The notes beneath the pieces are model-generated. The model worked only from the letters and a program-made list of their open reading frames with translations, searched no databases and had not been told where the DNA came from. Both the position numbers and the translations under genes were made by a program. DNA of 57,386 bases, taken from NCBI GenBank assembly GCA_030740435.1, contig JASLXG010000198.1, positions 1 through 57,386 of the forward strand. The letters run 5' to 3'. This document shows, piece by piece, positions 8,604-18,477 of this stretch (positions within the stretch are counted from its first letter, which is position 1; each line of letters begins with the position of its first letter). This DNA is from Alphaproteobacteria bacterium (GTDB taxonomy: Bacteria > Pseudomonadota > Alphaproteobacteria > UBA2966).

Positions 8604-9932
8604 TTATTGCCTGGGAATGAGCCGGCGCACGTCGCCCAGGGTTTCGAGAGCCAAAACGTCGCCATGCACCTGGGCCGCCTGGTCCCGGCTCCAGGCCCGG
8701 GCCGTGAGCTCGAAATACTTCTCCTCCAGCTCGTCCGCCGCAAAGGGCAGCTCGGGCTCGCCGCGGGCGTTCTCCACGCTCTCCGTCCGGCGTCCGCCGC
8801 CCTGCCAGACCACCGTCACCCGGGCCGTCCGGCGCTCCGGCTCAGCCGCCGTCATAGCCGGGTCTTCGGTGAGTGAGATCCGCGCAGCCAATTCGAGTAT
8901 CGCCGGGTCCGAGAATTTTTCCGCGGCGAAGGCGGCCGTGCCGCTGGCGCCGCTGACGATGCTGGTGGCCAGGGCGAAGGGGATGGAGAAACGGCTGGCC
9001 ATGGCGTTCCTGGGCCGGGCCTCGTCCAGCGCCGCGGCCAGGCCATAGGTCTCGACCTCGATGGCGGCGATGGCGGCCGCTTCCAGCGGCTGCTGGCGGC
9101 CGATGGCGGCAAGGGCGTCCAGCGCGGCGTGGTTGTAGCGGCAGCAGGCGTGGCGCTTGAAGTAATTGCGCCGGATCTCCCAGCTCCCGCCCAGGCCGGC
9201 CGACAATATCTCGGGCCGCCAGCGCTCCGACAGCACCCGGCCGAACACCGCCCCCAGGGCGTCGCTCTCGCCGACGAATCCGGCTTCCACCAATTCCTGA
9301 ACCTGAAGGCCGGTGCGCCCGGCGAAGCCGGCGAAGCTGTTGCGCACGGTGCCGCCCTCGAGCATGGTGCCGACGCTGGTGCCGAGACAAAGCGGAGCCG
9401 CCACCTCGAGGCTGCGGCGAAAGGCGCCGGCATCGGCGCCGGCCAATTTGGCCACGGCCACGGCAGCCCCCAGCGTGCCCCAGGTGCCGTGGGGGTGCAT
9501 GGCGGGCCTGAGCTCGGCCGCCCGGCCCACCCGCACCGCCACCTCGTAGCCCAGCAGCACGGCCAGCAGAAGCTCGGCCCCGGATTTGCCCTGGCCCTCG
9601 GCGTAAGCCAGGGCCGCCGGCAGCACGTGGATGCCGGGATGGCCGCGGCAAAAGCGATGACCCTCGTCGACCTCGAGCACGGTACCGGCGGTGCCGTTGA
9701 GGAAGGCGGCGCGCTCGGGCGTGGTGCGGAGGCTGGTGCCCAGGACGCTGGCCGGGCCGGGGGTTGTGGGATGGCTGGCGAGCGCCGTGATCTCCGGCTC
9801 CAGCGATCCGGCGACCATGGCCGCGATGCAATCGGCGATGACCAGCCGGCTGTGGTCGAGATCCTCGGCGGCCACCTCGTCGAGCCGTGCCGCGGCAAGG
9901 AAGGTGGCCAGCTTGTCGAGGTCTTGGCTCAC
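8604..9932 (-). CDS. MmgE/PrpD family protein
   Basis: A 442-aa protein of the MmgE/PrpD family, whose known members are 2-methylcitrate dehydratase, cis-aconitate decarboxylase and iminodisuccinate epimerase. Family landmarks include the N-terminal 'IADCIAAMVAGS' helix, EVDEGHRFCRGHPGIHVLPAALA with paired His residues, and YFKRHACCRYNHAALDA. Start is GTG and overlaps the amidase stop (GTGA), so it is translationally coupled. As last gene of the oligopeptide-type operon it more likely handles a dicarboxylate or amide breakdown product than propionate. No prpB/prpC is nearby. Confidence 0.8.
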   Translation of the reverse strand: MSQDLDKLATFLAAARLDEVAAEDLDHSRLVIADCIAAMVAGSLEPEITALASHPTTPGPASVLGTSLRTTPERAAFLNGTAGTVLEVDEGHRFCRGHPGIHVLPAALAYAEGQGKSGAELLLAVLLGYEVAVRVGRAAELRPAMHPHGTWGTLGAAVAVAKLAGADAGAFRRSLEVAAPLCLGTSVGTMLEGGTVRNSFAGFAGRTGLQVQELVEAGFVGESDALGAVFGRVLSERWRPEILSAGLGGSWEIRRNYFKRHACCRYNHAALDALAAIGRQQPLEAAAIAAIEVETYGLAAALDEARPRNAMASRFSIPFALATSIVSGASGTAAFAAEKFSDPAILELAARISLTEDPAMTAAEPERRTARVTVVWQGGGRRTESVENARGEPELPFAADELEEKYFELTARAWSRDQAAQVHGDVLALETLGDVRRLIPRQ

Positions 9933-11353
9933 GCCGGTCGGCGCTCGAACCAGGGCCGGGCGCTCTCGAGTTGCGCCGCCAGGCGGAACAAGAGCGCCTC
10001 GTTGCCGTAGGCCGCGACCAGTTGCGAGCCCATGGGCAGGCCCGTCTCGCTCCAGTGCAGCGGCACGGTGCAGGCGGGCTGGCCGCTGACGTTGAAGAGC
10101 GAGGTAAAGGGCGAAAAGCCGAACAGCCGCTCGCGGTAGGCGGCCATGTCGTCGGTCTCGGTGGCGAGCTCGCCGATGGCCACCGGCGGCTTGGCCAGGG
10201 TCGGCGTGAGCAAGACGTCGTAGCGCTCGAAAAAGGGCGCGATGCGGCGGCCCGCCTTGTGCAGGGCCTGGATGGCGGCGGCATAGTCGGGCCCGCTGGT
10301 ACGGCGTCCCGCCTCGACCATGGCCAGCGAGACTTTCTCGAGGTCGTTGCCCCCAGCCCGGCGGCCCAACTCGGCCTCGCGGCCGGCCACCAGGTTGGCG
10401 ACGTTGGCCGAGACGATGGTCATGAAGGCGGTGCCGACGAGTTCGTCCTCGACTTCGGGCTGGTCCTCGACCACCTCGTGGCCAAGTTGGGCTAGCAACT
10501 TGGCGCTATCGACGACCGCCGCCCGCACCTCGTCGGCCACCGGCTCGGTATTGGGCCGCGTGGTCAACAGGGCGATCTTCAGTCGGCCTGGGTCGGCGCC
10601 CACTTCGTCGAGGAAGGGCCGCGCCTTGGCTGGTGCCACGTAAGGCGCACCGGCATCGGCGCCTTCGGTGGCATCGAGCATGGCGGCGCTGTCGCGCACG
10701 CTGCGGCTGATCACGTGTTCATGGGCCAGCCCCGACCAGCCCTCGCCCCGGTCGGGGCCCATGGGATTGCGGGCCCGGGTCGGCTTGAGGCCAAACAGGC
10801 CGCAGCACGAGGCCGGGATGCGAATCGAGCCGCCGCCGTCGCTGGCATGGGCCAGCGGCACCATGCCACTGGCCACCGCCGCCGCGGCGCCGCCCGAGGA
10901 GCCACCGGCCGTGCGCTCCGGATTCCAGGGATTGCGGGTGGCTCCGAAGAGGGTGGGCTCGGTCGAGACGTTGATGCCGAACTCGGGCGTCGAGGACTTG
11001 CCGCAGATCACCAGGCCGGCCCGGCGGTAGCGCGCCACCAGTTCGCTGTCGTGGTCGCTGTGCTGGTCGGCGAAAAAGCGTGAGCCGTTGCTCAGCACGC
11101 TGTCCGCGACCGGCGCGTTGAGGTCCTTGATCAATATCGGCACGCCCTTGAAGGGGCCGTCGGGAAGGCCCGCCGCCAGGGCCGCGTCAGCCTGGTCGTC
11201 GAGACGCAGGCAGACCGCATTGACGGCCGGGTTGCGCGCCTCGATGCGGCCGCTGGCGGCCTCGTAGACCTCCTCGGCCGTGACTTCGCCGCGGGCCACG
11301 AGTTCGGCCAGGCCCAGGCCATCGTAGTCTTGGTATTCGGCGAATGCCGCCAT
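9929..11353 (-). CDS. Amidase signature family hydrolase
   Basis: A 474-aa amidase-signature enzyme. The Ser-cisSer-Lys triad is visible: lysine in [11 protein letters not shown] (near residue 79), and the glycine/serine-rich loop [15 protein letters not shown] with the nucleophile region further on at [17 protein letters not shown]. There is no GatB or GatC partner nearby, so it is a catabolic amidase rather than the glutamyl-tRNA amidotransferase subunit. It sits between MlrC and the PrpD-like gene and may hydrolyse an amide imported by the adjacent Opp-type transporter. Confidence 0.85.
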   Translation of the reverse strand: MAAFAEYQDYDGLGLAELVARGEVTAEEVYEAASGRIEARNPAVNAVCLRLDDQADAALAAGLPDGPFKGVPILIKDLNAPVADSVLSNGSRFFADQHSDHDSELVARYRRAGLVICGKSSTPEFGINVSTEPTLFGATRNPWNPERTAGGSSGGAAAAVASGMVPLAHASDGGGSIRIPASCCGLFGLKPTRARNPMGPDRGEGWSGLAHEHVISRSVRDSAAMLDATEGADAGAPYVAPAKARPFLDEVGADPGRLKIALLTTRPNTEPVADEVRAAVVDSAKLLAQLGHEVVEDQPEVEDELVGTAFMTIVSANVANLVAGREAELGRRAGGNDLEKVSLAMVEAGRRTSGPDYAAAIQALHKAGRRIAPFFERYDVLLTPTLAKPPVAIGELATETDDMAAYRERLFGFSPFTSLFNVSGQPACTVPLHWSETGLPMGSQLVAAYGNEALLFRLAAQLESARPWFERRPA

Positions 11354-11382
11354 GGGCTCCTCCCTGCCGTCTTCTCCCGGCT

Positions 11383-12879
11383 CTAATCGGGGCTGTTGAT
11401 GTTATCCAGCGGATAGATCGGGCGGCGCAGTTTCTCGAAGGGAAAGAGCTCGTAGTCCGAGCTGCAGACGCCGGGGCCGGCCACCAGCACGATGTGGGCG
11501 GCGAGCTCGCCAAAGCCCGCCCGGAAATGCTGGCGCGACTTGATGAGCAGGTATTTCTTGGCCCGGGGATCGATGCCGGCGTGGCTGAAGACGCCGGTAT
11601 CGAAAGGCTCCATGCGCCTTGAACTGACCACGATCTCCATGGTTCCGGCCTCCAGCACGGCCGTGCGCCCCATATCCAGCGTCATGCCGGTCATCATCGG
11701 GCCGGTGACGGTGAAGCGACCGTCGGTGATGCGCCGCACCGCGCCTGAAATCGCCAACGGCTCGCCTTTCAGATTCATGGCCGGCACGTCGGTCTTGCCG
11801 CCGAGTTCCAGATCGACGGTTTGGCCCACCCCGGCGGCGATCATGCGCTCCACCGAGGGCGGGTCCCAGATGGGACCGACGGCGACGTCAACGAGACCCT
11901 GGCGCATGACCTCGGCCAGCACCGCCATGGTGTCCTGGTTGCCCCCGGCACCGGCGTTGTCGCCGTGGTCGACCAGCACGATGGGGCCGCCCTCGAGCTC
12001 TCGCGCCCGGGCGATCGATTCCGCCGGCGCTTCGATCTCGAAGACGAAATCGGCCCGGCGTTGCCAGGCCAAATCCATCAGCTCGGCCAGCAGTTCGCCG
12101 GCCGCCAGGTCGTCGCCGTCGCCGACCACCAGGCCCGAGAGCCCGACGTGGGGGATGTCGGCATGGGGAAAGCCGCCAAACAGCGAAGCCGCCAGCACCC
12201 GGCTGCTGGCCTCGGCCGCCATGGCGGCGTCCATGATGTCCTTCATGGGCTGCTGGGCCGGGGTCTGGCGCAGCATGTGGGTGATCATGGGCAACGAACG
12301 CCAGGCCATGCGCGGCCGAACCTCACCCGCCAGGGCGCGCATCAAGAGGCGCCCGGCGCGTTCGCCGGTCTGGTACATGTCGACGTGGGGATAGGTGCAA
12401 TAGCCGGCGATCACGGTGGCGTTCTCGACCATGCGGGCCGAGAGGTTGGTGTGGAAATCGAGCGAGACGGCGATGGGAAGGTCAGGCGCGATGGCCCGCA
12501 GCCGGCTTAGCAACTCGCCCTCGCCGTCGTCATGGCTCTGGGAAACCATGGCGCCATGCAGGTCGAGCAAAAGCGCATCGCAGCCCGCCGCCACGGCCTC
12601 GGCGATGGCCGTCGCCACGTATTCGAAGGCGGCGTCGGCCACCGGGCCCGAGGGGTGGGCATTGGCGGCGATGGGGAAGACCAGTTCGGCACCTTGTTCG
12701 CGGGCGATGTCGAGGTAGGCGGCGACCGGGTTGTTGGTGCCCGAAAGCGCCGCGACCGCGGCCTCGCCGCCCGCCGGTTCGCCGCCTCCGGAGACGAAGT
12801 CGAAAGCTTCGAGAGGTGTTGGCAGCGGCGAGAAGGTGTTGGTCTCGTGGCGGAAGATGGCGGTGACGAAGCGCTTCAT
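11383..12879 (-). CDS. M81 family metallopeptidase, MlrC-like
   Basis: A 498-aa MlrC-type protein. The N-terminal half carries the family's FRHETNTFSPLPT opening, LLLDLHGAMVSQSHDDGEGELL and VSLDFHTNLSARMVENATVIAGYCTYPHVD, with histidines and acids that bind zinc. The C-terminal half ends with DNINSPD. In microcystin degraders MlrC is a peptidase for the linearised toxin, but the family is widespread in Alphaproteobacteria next to peptide transporters, with unknown substrates. Its ATG overlaps the OppF stop by one base (TGATG). Confidence 0.85.
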   Translation of the reverse strand: MKRFVTAIFRHETNTFSPLPTPLEAFDFVSGGGEPAGGEAAVAALSGTNNPVAAYLDIAREQGAELVFPIAANAHPSGPVADAAFEYVATAIAEAVAAGCDALLLDLHGAMVSQSHDDGEGELLSRLRAIAPDLPIAVSLDFHTNLSARMVENATVIAGYCTYPHVDMYQTGERAGRLLMRALAGEVRPRMAWRSLPMITHMLRQTPAQQPMKDIMDAAMAAEASSRVLAASLFGGFPHADIPHVGLSGLVVGDGDDLAAGELLAELMDLAWQRRADFVFEIEAPAESIARARELEGGPIVLVDHGDNAGAGGNQDTMAVLAEVMRQGLVDVAVGPIWDPPSVERMIAAGVGQTVDLELGGKTDVPAMNLKGEPLAISGAVRRITDGRFTVTGPMMTGMTLDMGRTAVLEAGTMEIVVSSRRMEPFDTGVFSHAGIDPRAKKYLLIKSRQHFRAGFGELAAHIVLVAGPGVCSSDYELFPFEKLRRPIYPLDNINSPD

Positions 12880-13880
12880 CAGCGCACCGGCGAGACCTTG
12901 TCGTCGGAGACCTGGTGGCAGGCAACGGAATGTCCGCCCAGGTCCCGCAGCAGTGGCGTCTCTTCGCGGCAGAGCGGCTCGGCGAAGGGGCAGCGAGCGG
13001 CGAAGCGGCAGCCCGGCGGCGGATCGATGGGGCTGGGCGGATCGCCCTCCAGCTTGATGCGGTCGCGGGCACCGCGCAGTGCCGGATCGGCCGAGGGCAC
13101 GGCCGACAGGAGGGCGTGGGTGTAGGGGTGCAGCGGCTCCTTGAACAGCGTCAAGCGATCGGCCTGTTCGACGATCTGGCCCAGGTACATGACGGCGATC
13201 TCGTCGCAGACGTACTGCACCACGCCAAGATCGTGCGAGATGAAAAGGTAGGTGAGGCCGAATTCCTTTTGCAGCTTGATCAGCAGGTTGAGGATCTGGG
13301 CCTGGATGGCGACGTCGAGCGCCGACACCGGCTCGTCGCAGACGATCAGGTCGGGGTTGGTGGCCAGCGCCCGGGCCACACCGATGCGCTGGCGCTGACC
13401 GCCCGAGAACTGGTGCGGAAATAGCGCCTGCTGTTCCGGCCTGAGGCCGACGTTGCGGAAAATCTCGGCCACCCGTTCGTCACGTTCGCCGGGCTCGCCT
13501 ATGTCCATCAGGTCCAAGGGCTCGCGCACGATGCCGCCGGCCCGGGTGCGCGGGTTGAGGGACGAATAGGGGTCCTGGAAGATGATCTGCATGCGCCGGC
13601 GCAACTGCCTGAGCTGGTCGCCCTCGAGCGTCGCCAGGTCGGCCTCGCCTAGCCGCATACTGCCCGAGGTAACCTCGACCAGGCGCAACACGGCCAGTGC
13701 CGTGGTGGTCTTGCCCGAGCCCGATTCGCCGACCAGGCCGAAGGTGGTGCCGCGCTTGACTTGGAAGGAAACCCCGTCGACCGCGTGGACCTGCGAGGGC
13801 TGGGCCATCATGTGCTTGCGGGGCAGCGGGAAGTGGACCTTGAGGTCGCGCACGTCAAGCAGGTTGTCGTCCGTGCTCAT
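12879..13880 (-). CDS. Oligopeptide/dipeptide ABC transporter ATPase, OppF/DppF type
   Basis: A 333-aa ATPase. Walker A GESGSGKTTTA, signature FSGGQRQRIGVARAL, Walker B LIVCDEPVSALD. The C-terminal oligo_HPY segment contains CRFAARCPFAEPLC, a cysteine cluster typical of this subfamily. I chose the start at 13880 (MSTDDNLLDVRDLK) because it overlaps the oppD stop as ATGA. The open frame continues upstream, but that extension is an Arg/Pro/Ala-rich shadow of oppD. It works with OppD, OppB and OppC. Confidence 0.9.
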   Translation of the reverse strand: MSTDDNLLDVRDLKVHFPLPRKHMMAQPSQVHAVDGVSFQVKRGTTFGLVGESGSGKTTTALAVLRLVEVTSGSMRLGEADLATLEGDQLRQLRRRMQIIFQDPYSSLNPRTRAGGIVREPLDLMDIGEPGERDERVAEIFRNVGLRPEQQALFPHQFSGGQRQRIGVARALATNPDLIVCDEPVSALDVAIQAQILNLLIKLQKEFGLTYLFISHDLGVVQYVCDEIAVMYLGQIVEQADRLTLFKEPLHPYTHALLSAVPSADPALRGARDRIKLEGDPPSPIDPPPGCRFAARCPFAEPLCREETPLLRDLGGHSVACHQVSDDKVSPVR

Positions 13881-14887
13881 GCCGCCTCCTCGAGCAGCCA
13901 ACACGCCGCGACGTGGCCCGGGCGCACATCGTGGGGTGGCGGCATGGCCTGGCGGCAGCGCTCCATGGCCTGGGCACAGCGCGGTGCGAAGGGGCAACCC
14001 GCCTTGCCCAGCTCGGTCAGCGCCGGCACCACGCCGGGGATCTCCATCAGGGGCTGGCGCTGGGCCGGCGGCTCGGCCAGCAGATGGGGCACGCAGACGA
14101 TCAGGCCCTGGGTGTAGGGGTGCTTTGGGTTGGCCAGGATCTCGTCCACCGGGCCTTCCTCGACCTTGCGCCCGGCGTACATCACCACCACGCGTTGGGC
14201 CATCTCGGCGATCGCTCCCATGTCGTGGGTGATCATGATGATCGAGGTGCCGGTATCGGCCTGGAGTGCGCGCAGGAGATCGAAGATCTGGGCCTGCACG
14301 GTGACGTCGAGTGCCGTGGTTGGTTCATCGGCGATCAGCACGCGGGGCCGACAGGTCAGCGCCATGGCGATCATGACACGCTGGCGCATGCCGCCGGAAA
14401 GCTGGTGGGGAAACTCGGCGACGCGCTTTTCCGGGGCCGGGATGCCGACCTGATAGAGCATCTCGACGGCCCGGTCGCGGGCCTCGCGGGCCGATAGTCC
14501 TTCGTGCAGGCGGGCCGTTTCGGCGATCTGGTTGCCCACCGAATATACCGGGTTGAGCGACGTCATGGGCTCCTGGAAGATCATCGATATCTCGTTGCCG
14601 CGGACCTCGCGCATGCGGGGCTCGCTGGCTTCGAGCAGGTTCTCGCCGTCGAGCAAAATGCGGCCGGCGGCGATCTGGCCGGGCGGGATCGGCACCAGGC
14701 CCATGACGGCCAGCGCCGTCATGCTCTTGCCGCAGCCCGATTCCCCGACCACGCCCAGGGTCTCGCCCGGGGCCAGGGCGACGCTGAGGTCGTCGATCAC
14801 CCGGGCCATGCCGTCGCGGGTCTTGAACTCGACCGCAAGGCCCTCGATGGCGAGCAGGGAAGGCTGGGGGGGCTGCTCTGGGCTCAT
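13877..14887 (-). CDS. Oligopeptide/dipeptide ABC transporter ATPase, OppD/DppD type
   Basis: A 336-aa ATPase. Walker A GESGCGKSMTALAVMGL, signature LSGGMRQRVMIAMAL, Walker B VLIADEPTTALDVT. The C-terminal segment CPFAPRCAQAMERC is the Opp-type cysteine motif. The start overlaps the stop of the oppC-like gene by four bases. All five transporter subunits are present in one operon. Confidence 0.9.
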   Translation of the reverse strand: MSPEQPPQPSLLAIEGLAVEFKTRDGMARVIDDLSVALAPGETLGVVGESGCGKSMTALAVMGLVPIPPGQIAAGRILLDGENLLEASEPRMREVRGNEISMIFQEPMTSLNPVYSVGNQIAETARLHEGLSAREARDRAVEMLYQVGIPAPEKRVAEFPHQLSGGMRQRVMIAMALTCRPRVLIADEPTTALDVTVQAQIFDLLRALQADTGTSIIMITHDMGAIAEMAQRVVVMYAGRKVEEGPVDEILANPKHPYTQGLIVCVPHLLAEPPAQRQPLMEIPGVVPALTELGKAGCPFAPRCAQAMERCRQAMPPPHDVRPGHVAACWLLEEAA

Positions 14888-15783
14888 CGCTCCCTCAGCT
14901 TGGGATTGAAGGCGTCGTTGAGGCCGTCGCCGATCAGGCTCATGGCCAGCACGGTGAGGAAGATGGCGACGCCGGGAAAGGTCACCATCCAGGGGTAGTC
15001 CAACAAAAAGTCGCGATTGTCGCCGATCAGCTTGCCCCAGCTCATGACGTTGGGGTCGGAAAGGCCGAGGAAACTGAGCGCCGCCTCGAAGAGGATGGCG
15101 ATGCCCACGGTCAGCGCCGCGTTGACGATCAGCGGCGGCAGCGCGTTGGGCAGGATGACGCGCCAGATGATGCGCCGGTCGCGGGCTCCGATCGAGCGCG
15201 CCGCCTTGACGAATTCGAGTTCGCGAATGCGCATGAACTCGGCCCGGGCCAGGCGGGCGACGCCGGTCCAGCTGACCACGCCGATGGCGATGGCCACGGC
15301 CTCCAGGGTCGGTGAAAACAGCGACACCAGCACCATGGCCAGCAGCAAGGGCGGCAGCACCTGGAAGAACTCGGTCACCCGCATCAGGATCTCATCGACC
15401 CAGCCGCGGTAGTAGCCGGCCAGGGCGCCGATGGTCAGGCCGATGAAAATGGTCAGACCGGCGGCGGCGCCGCCAACCGCCAGGGTGGCGCGGCTGCCGT
15501 AAACGATGGAGACGAAGAGGTCGCGTCCCAGAGCGTCGGTACCGAGGATGAAGCCATCAGCGCCCGGTGGCGAGAACGGCGTCCAAACGATGTCGAAGGG
15601 ATCGCCGCTGATCAGTACCGGCGCCAGCAGAGCCGATGCCACAATCAGCAGGAAAACCAAAAAGCCGGCGATGGCAGCATAATTGCGCGAATAGGCCTTG
15701 AGGAATTCGACGAAGGGATGCTCGATGCGAATGGGCTCGACATCTAGGTACTGGGGGGCGGGGGTTTGCTCGAGCTCTGCCAT
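14884..15783 (-). CDS. Oligopeptide/dipeptide ABC permease, OppC/DppC type
   Basis: A 299-aa inner-membrane permease. The N-terminal domain before the first membrane segment (FVEFLKAYSRNYAAIAG) and the phrase ILGTDALGRDLFVSIVYGSR are OppC hallmarks. The EAA loop reads EFVKAARSIGARDRRIIWRVILPN. The ending WMVTFPGVAIFLTVLAMSLIGDGLNDAFNPK is the usual C-terminus of this family. Start at ATG 15783. Confidence 0.9.
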   Translation of the reverse strand: MAELEQTPAPQYLDVEPIRIEHPFVEFLKAYSRNYAAIAGFLVFLLIVASALLAPVLISGDPFDIVWTPFSPPGADGFILGTDALGRDLFVSIVYGSRATLAVGGAAAGLTIFIGLTIGALAGYYRGWVDEILMRVTEFFQVLPPLLLAMVLVSLFSPTLEAVAIAIGVVSWTGVARLARAEFMRIRELEFVKAARSIGARDRRIIWRVILPNALPPLIVNAALTVGIAILFEAALSFLGLSDPNVMSWGKLIGDNRDFLLDYPWMVTFPGVAIFLTVLAMSLIGDGLNDAFNPKLRER

Positions 15784-15795
15784 GGTCGCTCGTCC

Positions 15796-16779
15796 CTAGG
15801 CCGTTCTCGACATGCGGATGCGCGGGTCGATGATGCGGTAGGCCAGGTCGGTCAGCAGGTTGAAGACGATCACCACCATGGCCGAAAAGAACAGAATTCC
15901 CATGATCGTCGGCGTATCGCCGCGCAGGATCGATTCGAAAGCCAGCGTACCCAGTCCCGGCCAGGTGAAGACCGTCTCGATCACCACGGCACCGGAAAAG
16001 AGGTGCGAGAACTGCAGCCCGGCGATGGTCACCACCGGGATCACGGCGTTGCGCAGCGCGTGTTTGTAGACCACTTTGCGCCGGCCCAGCCCTTTGGCCC
16101 GGGCCGTGCGGATGAAGTCGGAACCCAGAATGTCCATCATGCTGGCCCGCGCCAGGCGGCTGTATTGCGCCAGGTAAATGGTCGAAAGCGATAAGACCGG
16201 CAGGAACAGGTGATGGGCCACGTCGAGGTACCAAAGCCAGGTGCCTTTCTCCGTCAGGGGATCGACCAGCCCGGAAAGCGGCATAATCTCCAGCATCGCC
16301 ACGAAGAGTACGATGAGCAGAAAGGCGGTCCAGAATACCGGCGCCGAGAATCCCACCAGCGCCAGGATGGTGATGAAATGGCTAAACATACCGTTTGGCT
16401 TCTGCGCCGCGATGACGCCGAATAGTGTGCCGACGAGGATGGCCAGCACCAGCGCCGTCACGACCAGCAGCAGCGTCGGCCCGACGCGCTCCAGAATGAG
16501 GTCGGCGACCGGCAGGTTGAAATAGAAGGACTGGCCCAGATCGCCCTGCATGACCTTGCCGACATAGGTCAGGAGCTGGACGTAGAAAGGCTGGTTGAGG
16601 CCGTAGCTGCGCCGGATTTCGGCCATCACCTCGGCGCTGGCGCCGCCGCTTTCGCCGGCGATGGTCTCGGCAATATCGCCGGGTACCAGCGAGAGCAGGA
16701 CAAAACTGAAAACGACCACCGCCAACAAAAGAGCGCAGGCATAAAAGAGGCGCTGCAGGATGATGGTGAAAAGGCGCAT
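15796..16779 (-). CDS. Oligopeptide/dipeptide ABC permease, OppB/DppB type
   Basis: A 327-aa inner-membrane permease. It begins with the family's single helix (LQRLFYACALLLAVVVFSFVLL), then a periplasmic loop. The EAA region is DFIRTARAKGLGRRKVVYKHALRN. It ends TDLAYRIIDPRIRMS, the standard OppB ending. It lies directly after the hairpin that separates it from the binding-protein gene. Confidence 0.9.
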   Translation of the reverse strand: MRLFTIILQRLFYACALLLAVVVFSFVLLSLVPGDIAETIAGESGGASAEVMAEIRRSYGLNQPFYVQLLTYVGKVMQGDLGQSFYFNLPVADLILERVGPTLLLVVTALVLAILVGTLFGVIAAQKPNGMFSHFITILALVGFSAPVFWTAFLLIVLFVAMLEIMPLSGLVDPLTEKGTWLWYLDVAHHLFLPVLSLSTIYLAQYSRLARASMMDILGSDFIRTARAKGLGRRKVVYKHALRNAVIPVVTIAGLQFSHLFSGAVVIETVFTWPGLGTLAFESILRGDTPTIMGILFFSAMVVIVFNLLTDLAYRIIDPRIRMSRTA

Positions 16780-16811
16780 GTGGATCCCGGTCTCTGGATT
16801 ACGACAGTGCA

Positions 16812-16845
16812 GTGGAGGGGAATTCTTTCACGAATTCCCCTCCAC
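16812..16845 (-). terminator. Long perfect hairpin between binding-protein and permease genes
   Basis: A 14-bp perfect stem (16812-16825 with 16832-16845; GTGGAGGGGAATTC and its complement) closes a 6-base loop. There is no T-tract, so it probably protects the 3' end of the binding-protein transcript and lowers expression of the downstream permease genes rather than stopping transcription completely. Confidence 0.7.
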
Positions 16846-16856
16846 CGGTACCGCCG

Positions 16857-18449
16857 CTACTGCTTGATGTAGGTCTCGTCCCAGGGCGCCGAGGTTCCCC
16901 AGATCGAATTGATCGGCGGATTGCCGACCCGCTCGTTGTTGTAGACCGTGTGGTAGGGCGAGGCGTTGATGTAGGCGATGGGCGCCTCGTCGACGATCAT
17001 TTTCTGCATTTCGGCGTACAGCGCCTTGCGCTTCCCGAGGTCCAGCTCCTTGCCCGCCTTTTCCATGATGGCGTCGATGGCGTCGTTCCTGAACTGCTGG
17101 GTGTTGTGCCAGGGCACGCCCTTGCGGATGTTCGACGACTGGTAGGTACGGTGCACGCCGATCACCGGGTCGCCCCAGTTAAAGACCGAATCCAGGGTCA
17201 TGTCGAAGTTGTGGCTGGTTACGGTCTTGAGCCAGGCCCGGAAATCGGACGAGGCCTTGATGGTGACGGCGATGCCGGCCTTCTTGAGCTGCGCCTTGGT
17301 CAGCTCCGCCCAGCGCTTCCACAGCGCACCGCCGGGGATGAAATCGAGCGTGGTCTTGATGCGCACGCCGTAGGCATCCGGCTTGTAGCCGGCGGCATCC
17401 AACAGCGCCTTGGCCTTGTCGAGATCGTAGTTGTAGTGATTGACGTCGGCCGAATAAAAGACGCTGCCGGGATGGATGGGGCCGGTGGCGCGCTGGGCGA
17501 AGCCCTGATAGAGCACCTTGAGCAGGAACTTCTTGTCGAGCGCATAAGCAAAGGCCTGGCGCACGCGCTTGTCGTCGAAGGGCTTCCTGGCGGTATTGAA
17601 AGCCAGCCAGTTGAGCGGGCCGATGGCCGAATAGCCGTTCGGCGTTAGCGAGAGGTGCTTGCTTTTCTTATACCGCGTCAGTTCCTGGGCATCGGCAGCG
17701 AAAGCCGTGAAGTCGGCCTTGCCCTTTTCCAGGGCGATGATGCGGCTCGTCGATTCCGCCATCTTCTTGTAAACGATGCGGTCGACATAGGGCCTGCCCT
17801 TGAGGAAATATTTGTCGAAACGCTCCAGGATGATGTGCTCGCCGGGCTTGAATTCCTTCAGCTTGAAGGCGCCCGAACCGACGATGTTCTGGCTGTTCTG
17901 CGGATGCTTGCGGATGTTATCCGTCTTGCCGTAGACGTGCTTGGGAATGACCACGCCAAGCTGCGACGACATGGCCAGCAGGATCGCCGGATGGGGCTTG
18001 GAAAGCCGCAGGATGGCGGTGTGGGGGTCGGGGGTATCGACCTTGGTCACCGGTGCATACATGGGCTTGAAGGGGTGGTTCTTCTGGTAGGTGGCGATCG
18101 AGAAGGCGACGTCCTCCGAGGTGATGGGGTGGCCATCGTGGAAGACCGCGTTCTTGCGCAGATTGACGCGCACCGAAAGGCCGTCGTCGGCGATCTTCCA
18201 GCTTTCCGCAAGGTAAGGCTGCGGGTTCCATTGGGCGTCAAAGCGCAGCAGTGCCGCGAACAACTGGGTGCCGGGGATGCCGGTCGGCGTGCCCGAGGCG
18301 ATGGCCGGATTGAAGTGGCCGCCGATGATGCGGTAGATGAAGGTCAGCGTGCCGCCTTGTTTGGGCTCGGCCGCGCTGGCCGGGCCGGCCAACACCAGAG
18401 CCATGGCCGCGCCGGCGATGGCGGCGGTCAGGATTCTTTTGGTTTTCAT
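16857..18449 (-). CDS. Extracellular solute-binding protein, family 5 (peptide/nickel type)
   Basis: A 530-aa periplasmic protein of the DppA/OppA class (SBP_bac_5). From the chosen ATG (18449, preceded by GGAGA) it has a Sec signal peptide: MKTKR, a hydrophobic stretch rich in Ala/Leu/Val, and a likely cut after ASA near residue 27. Further landmarks are the AESWKIADDGLSVRVNLRKNAVFHDG region and NPHDP-like VHRTYQSSN segment. The open frame upstream of the signal peptide is not needed. It delivers ligand to the adjacent OppBCDF-like complex; ligand type is unknown, though MlrC, amidase and M20 neighbours suggest a peptide or amide. Confidence 0.88.
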   Translation of the reverse strand: MKTKRILTAAIAGAAMALVLAGPASAAEPKQGGTLTFIYRIIGGHFNPAIASGTPTGIPGTQLFAALLRFDAQWNPQPYLAESWKIADDGLSVRVNLRKNAVFHDGHPITSEDVAFSIATYQKNHPFKPMYAPVTKVDTPDPHTAILRLSKPHPAILLAMSSQLGVVIPKHVYGKTDNIRKHPQNSQNIVGSGAFKLKEFKPGEHIILERFDKYFLKGRPYVDRIVYKKMAESTSRIIALEKGKADFTAFAADAQELTRYKKSKHLSLTPNGYSAIGPLNWLAFNTARKPFDDKRVRQAFAYALDKKFLLKVLYQGFAQRATGPIHPGSVFYSADVNHYNYDLDKAKALLDAAGYKPDAYGVRIKTTLDFIPGGALWKRWAELTKAQLKKAGIAVTIKASSDFRAWLKTVTSHNFDMTLDSVFNWGDPVIGVHRTYQSSNIRKGVPWHNTQQFRNDAIDAIMEKAGKELDLGKRKALYAEMQKMIVDEAPIAYINASPYHTVYNNERVGNPPINSIWGTSAPWDETYIKQ

Positions 18450-18477
18450 CTCGTTTCTCCCTGTGATTGCAAAAATT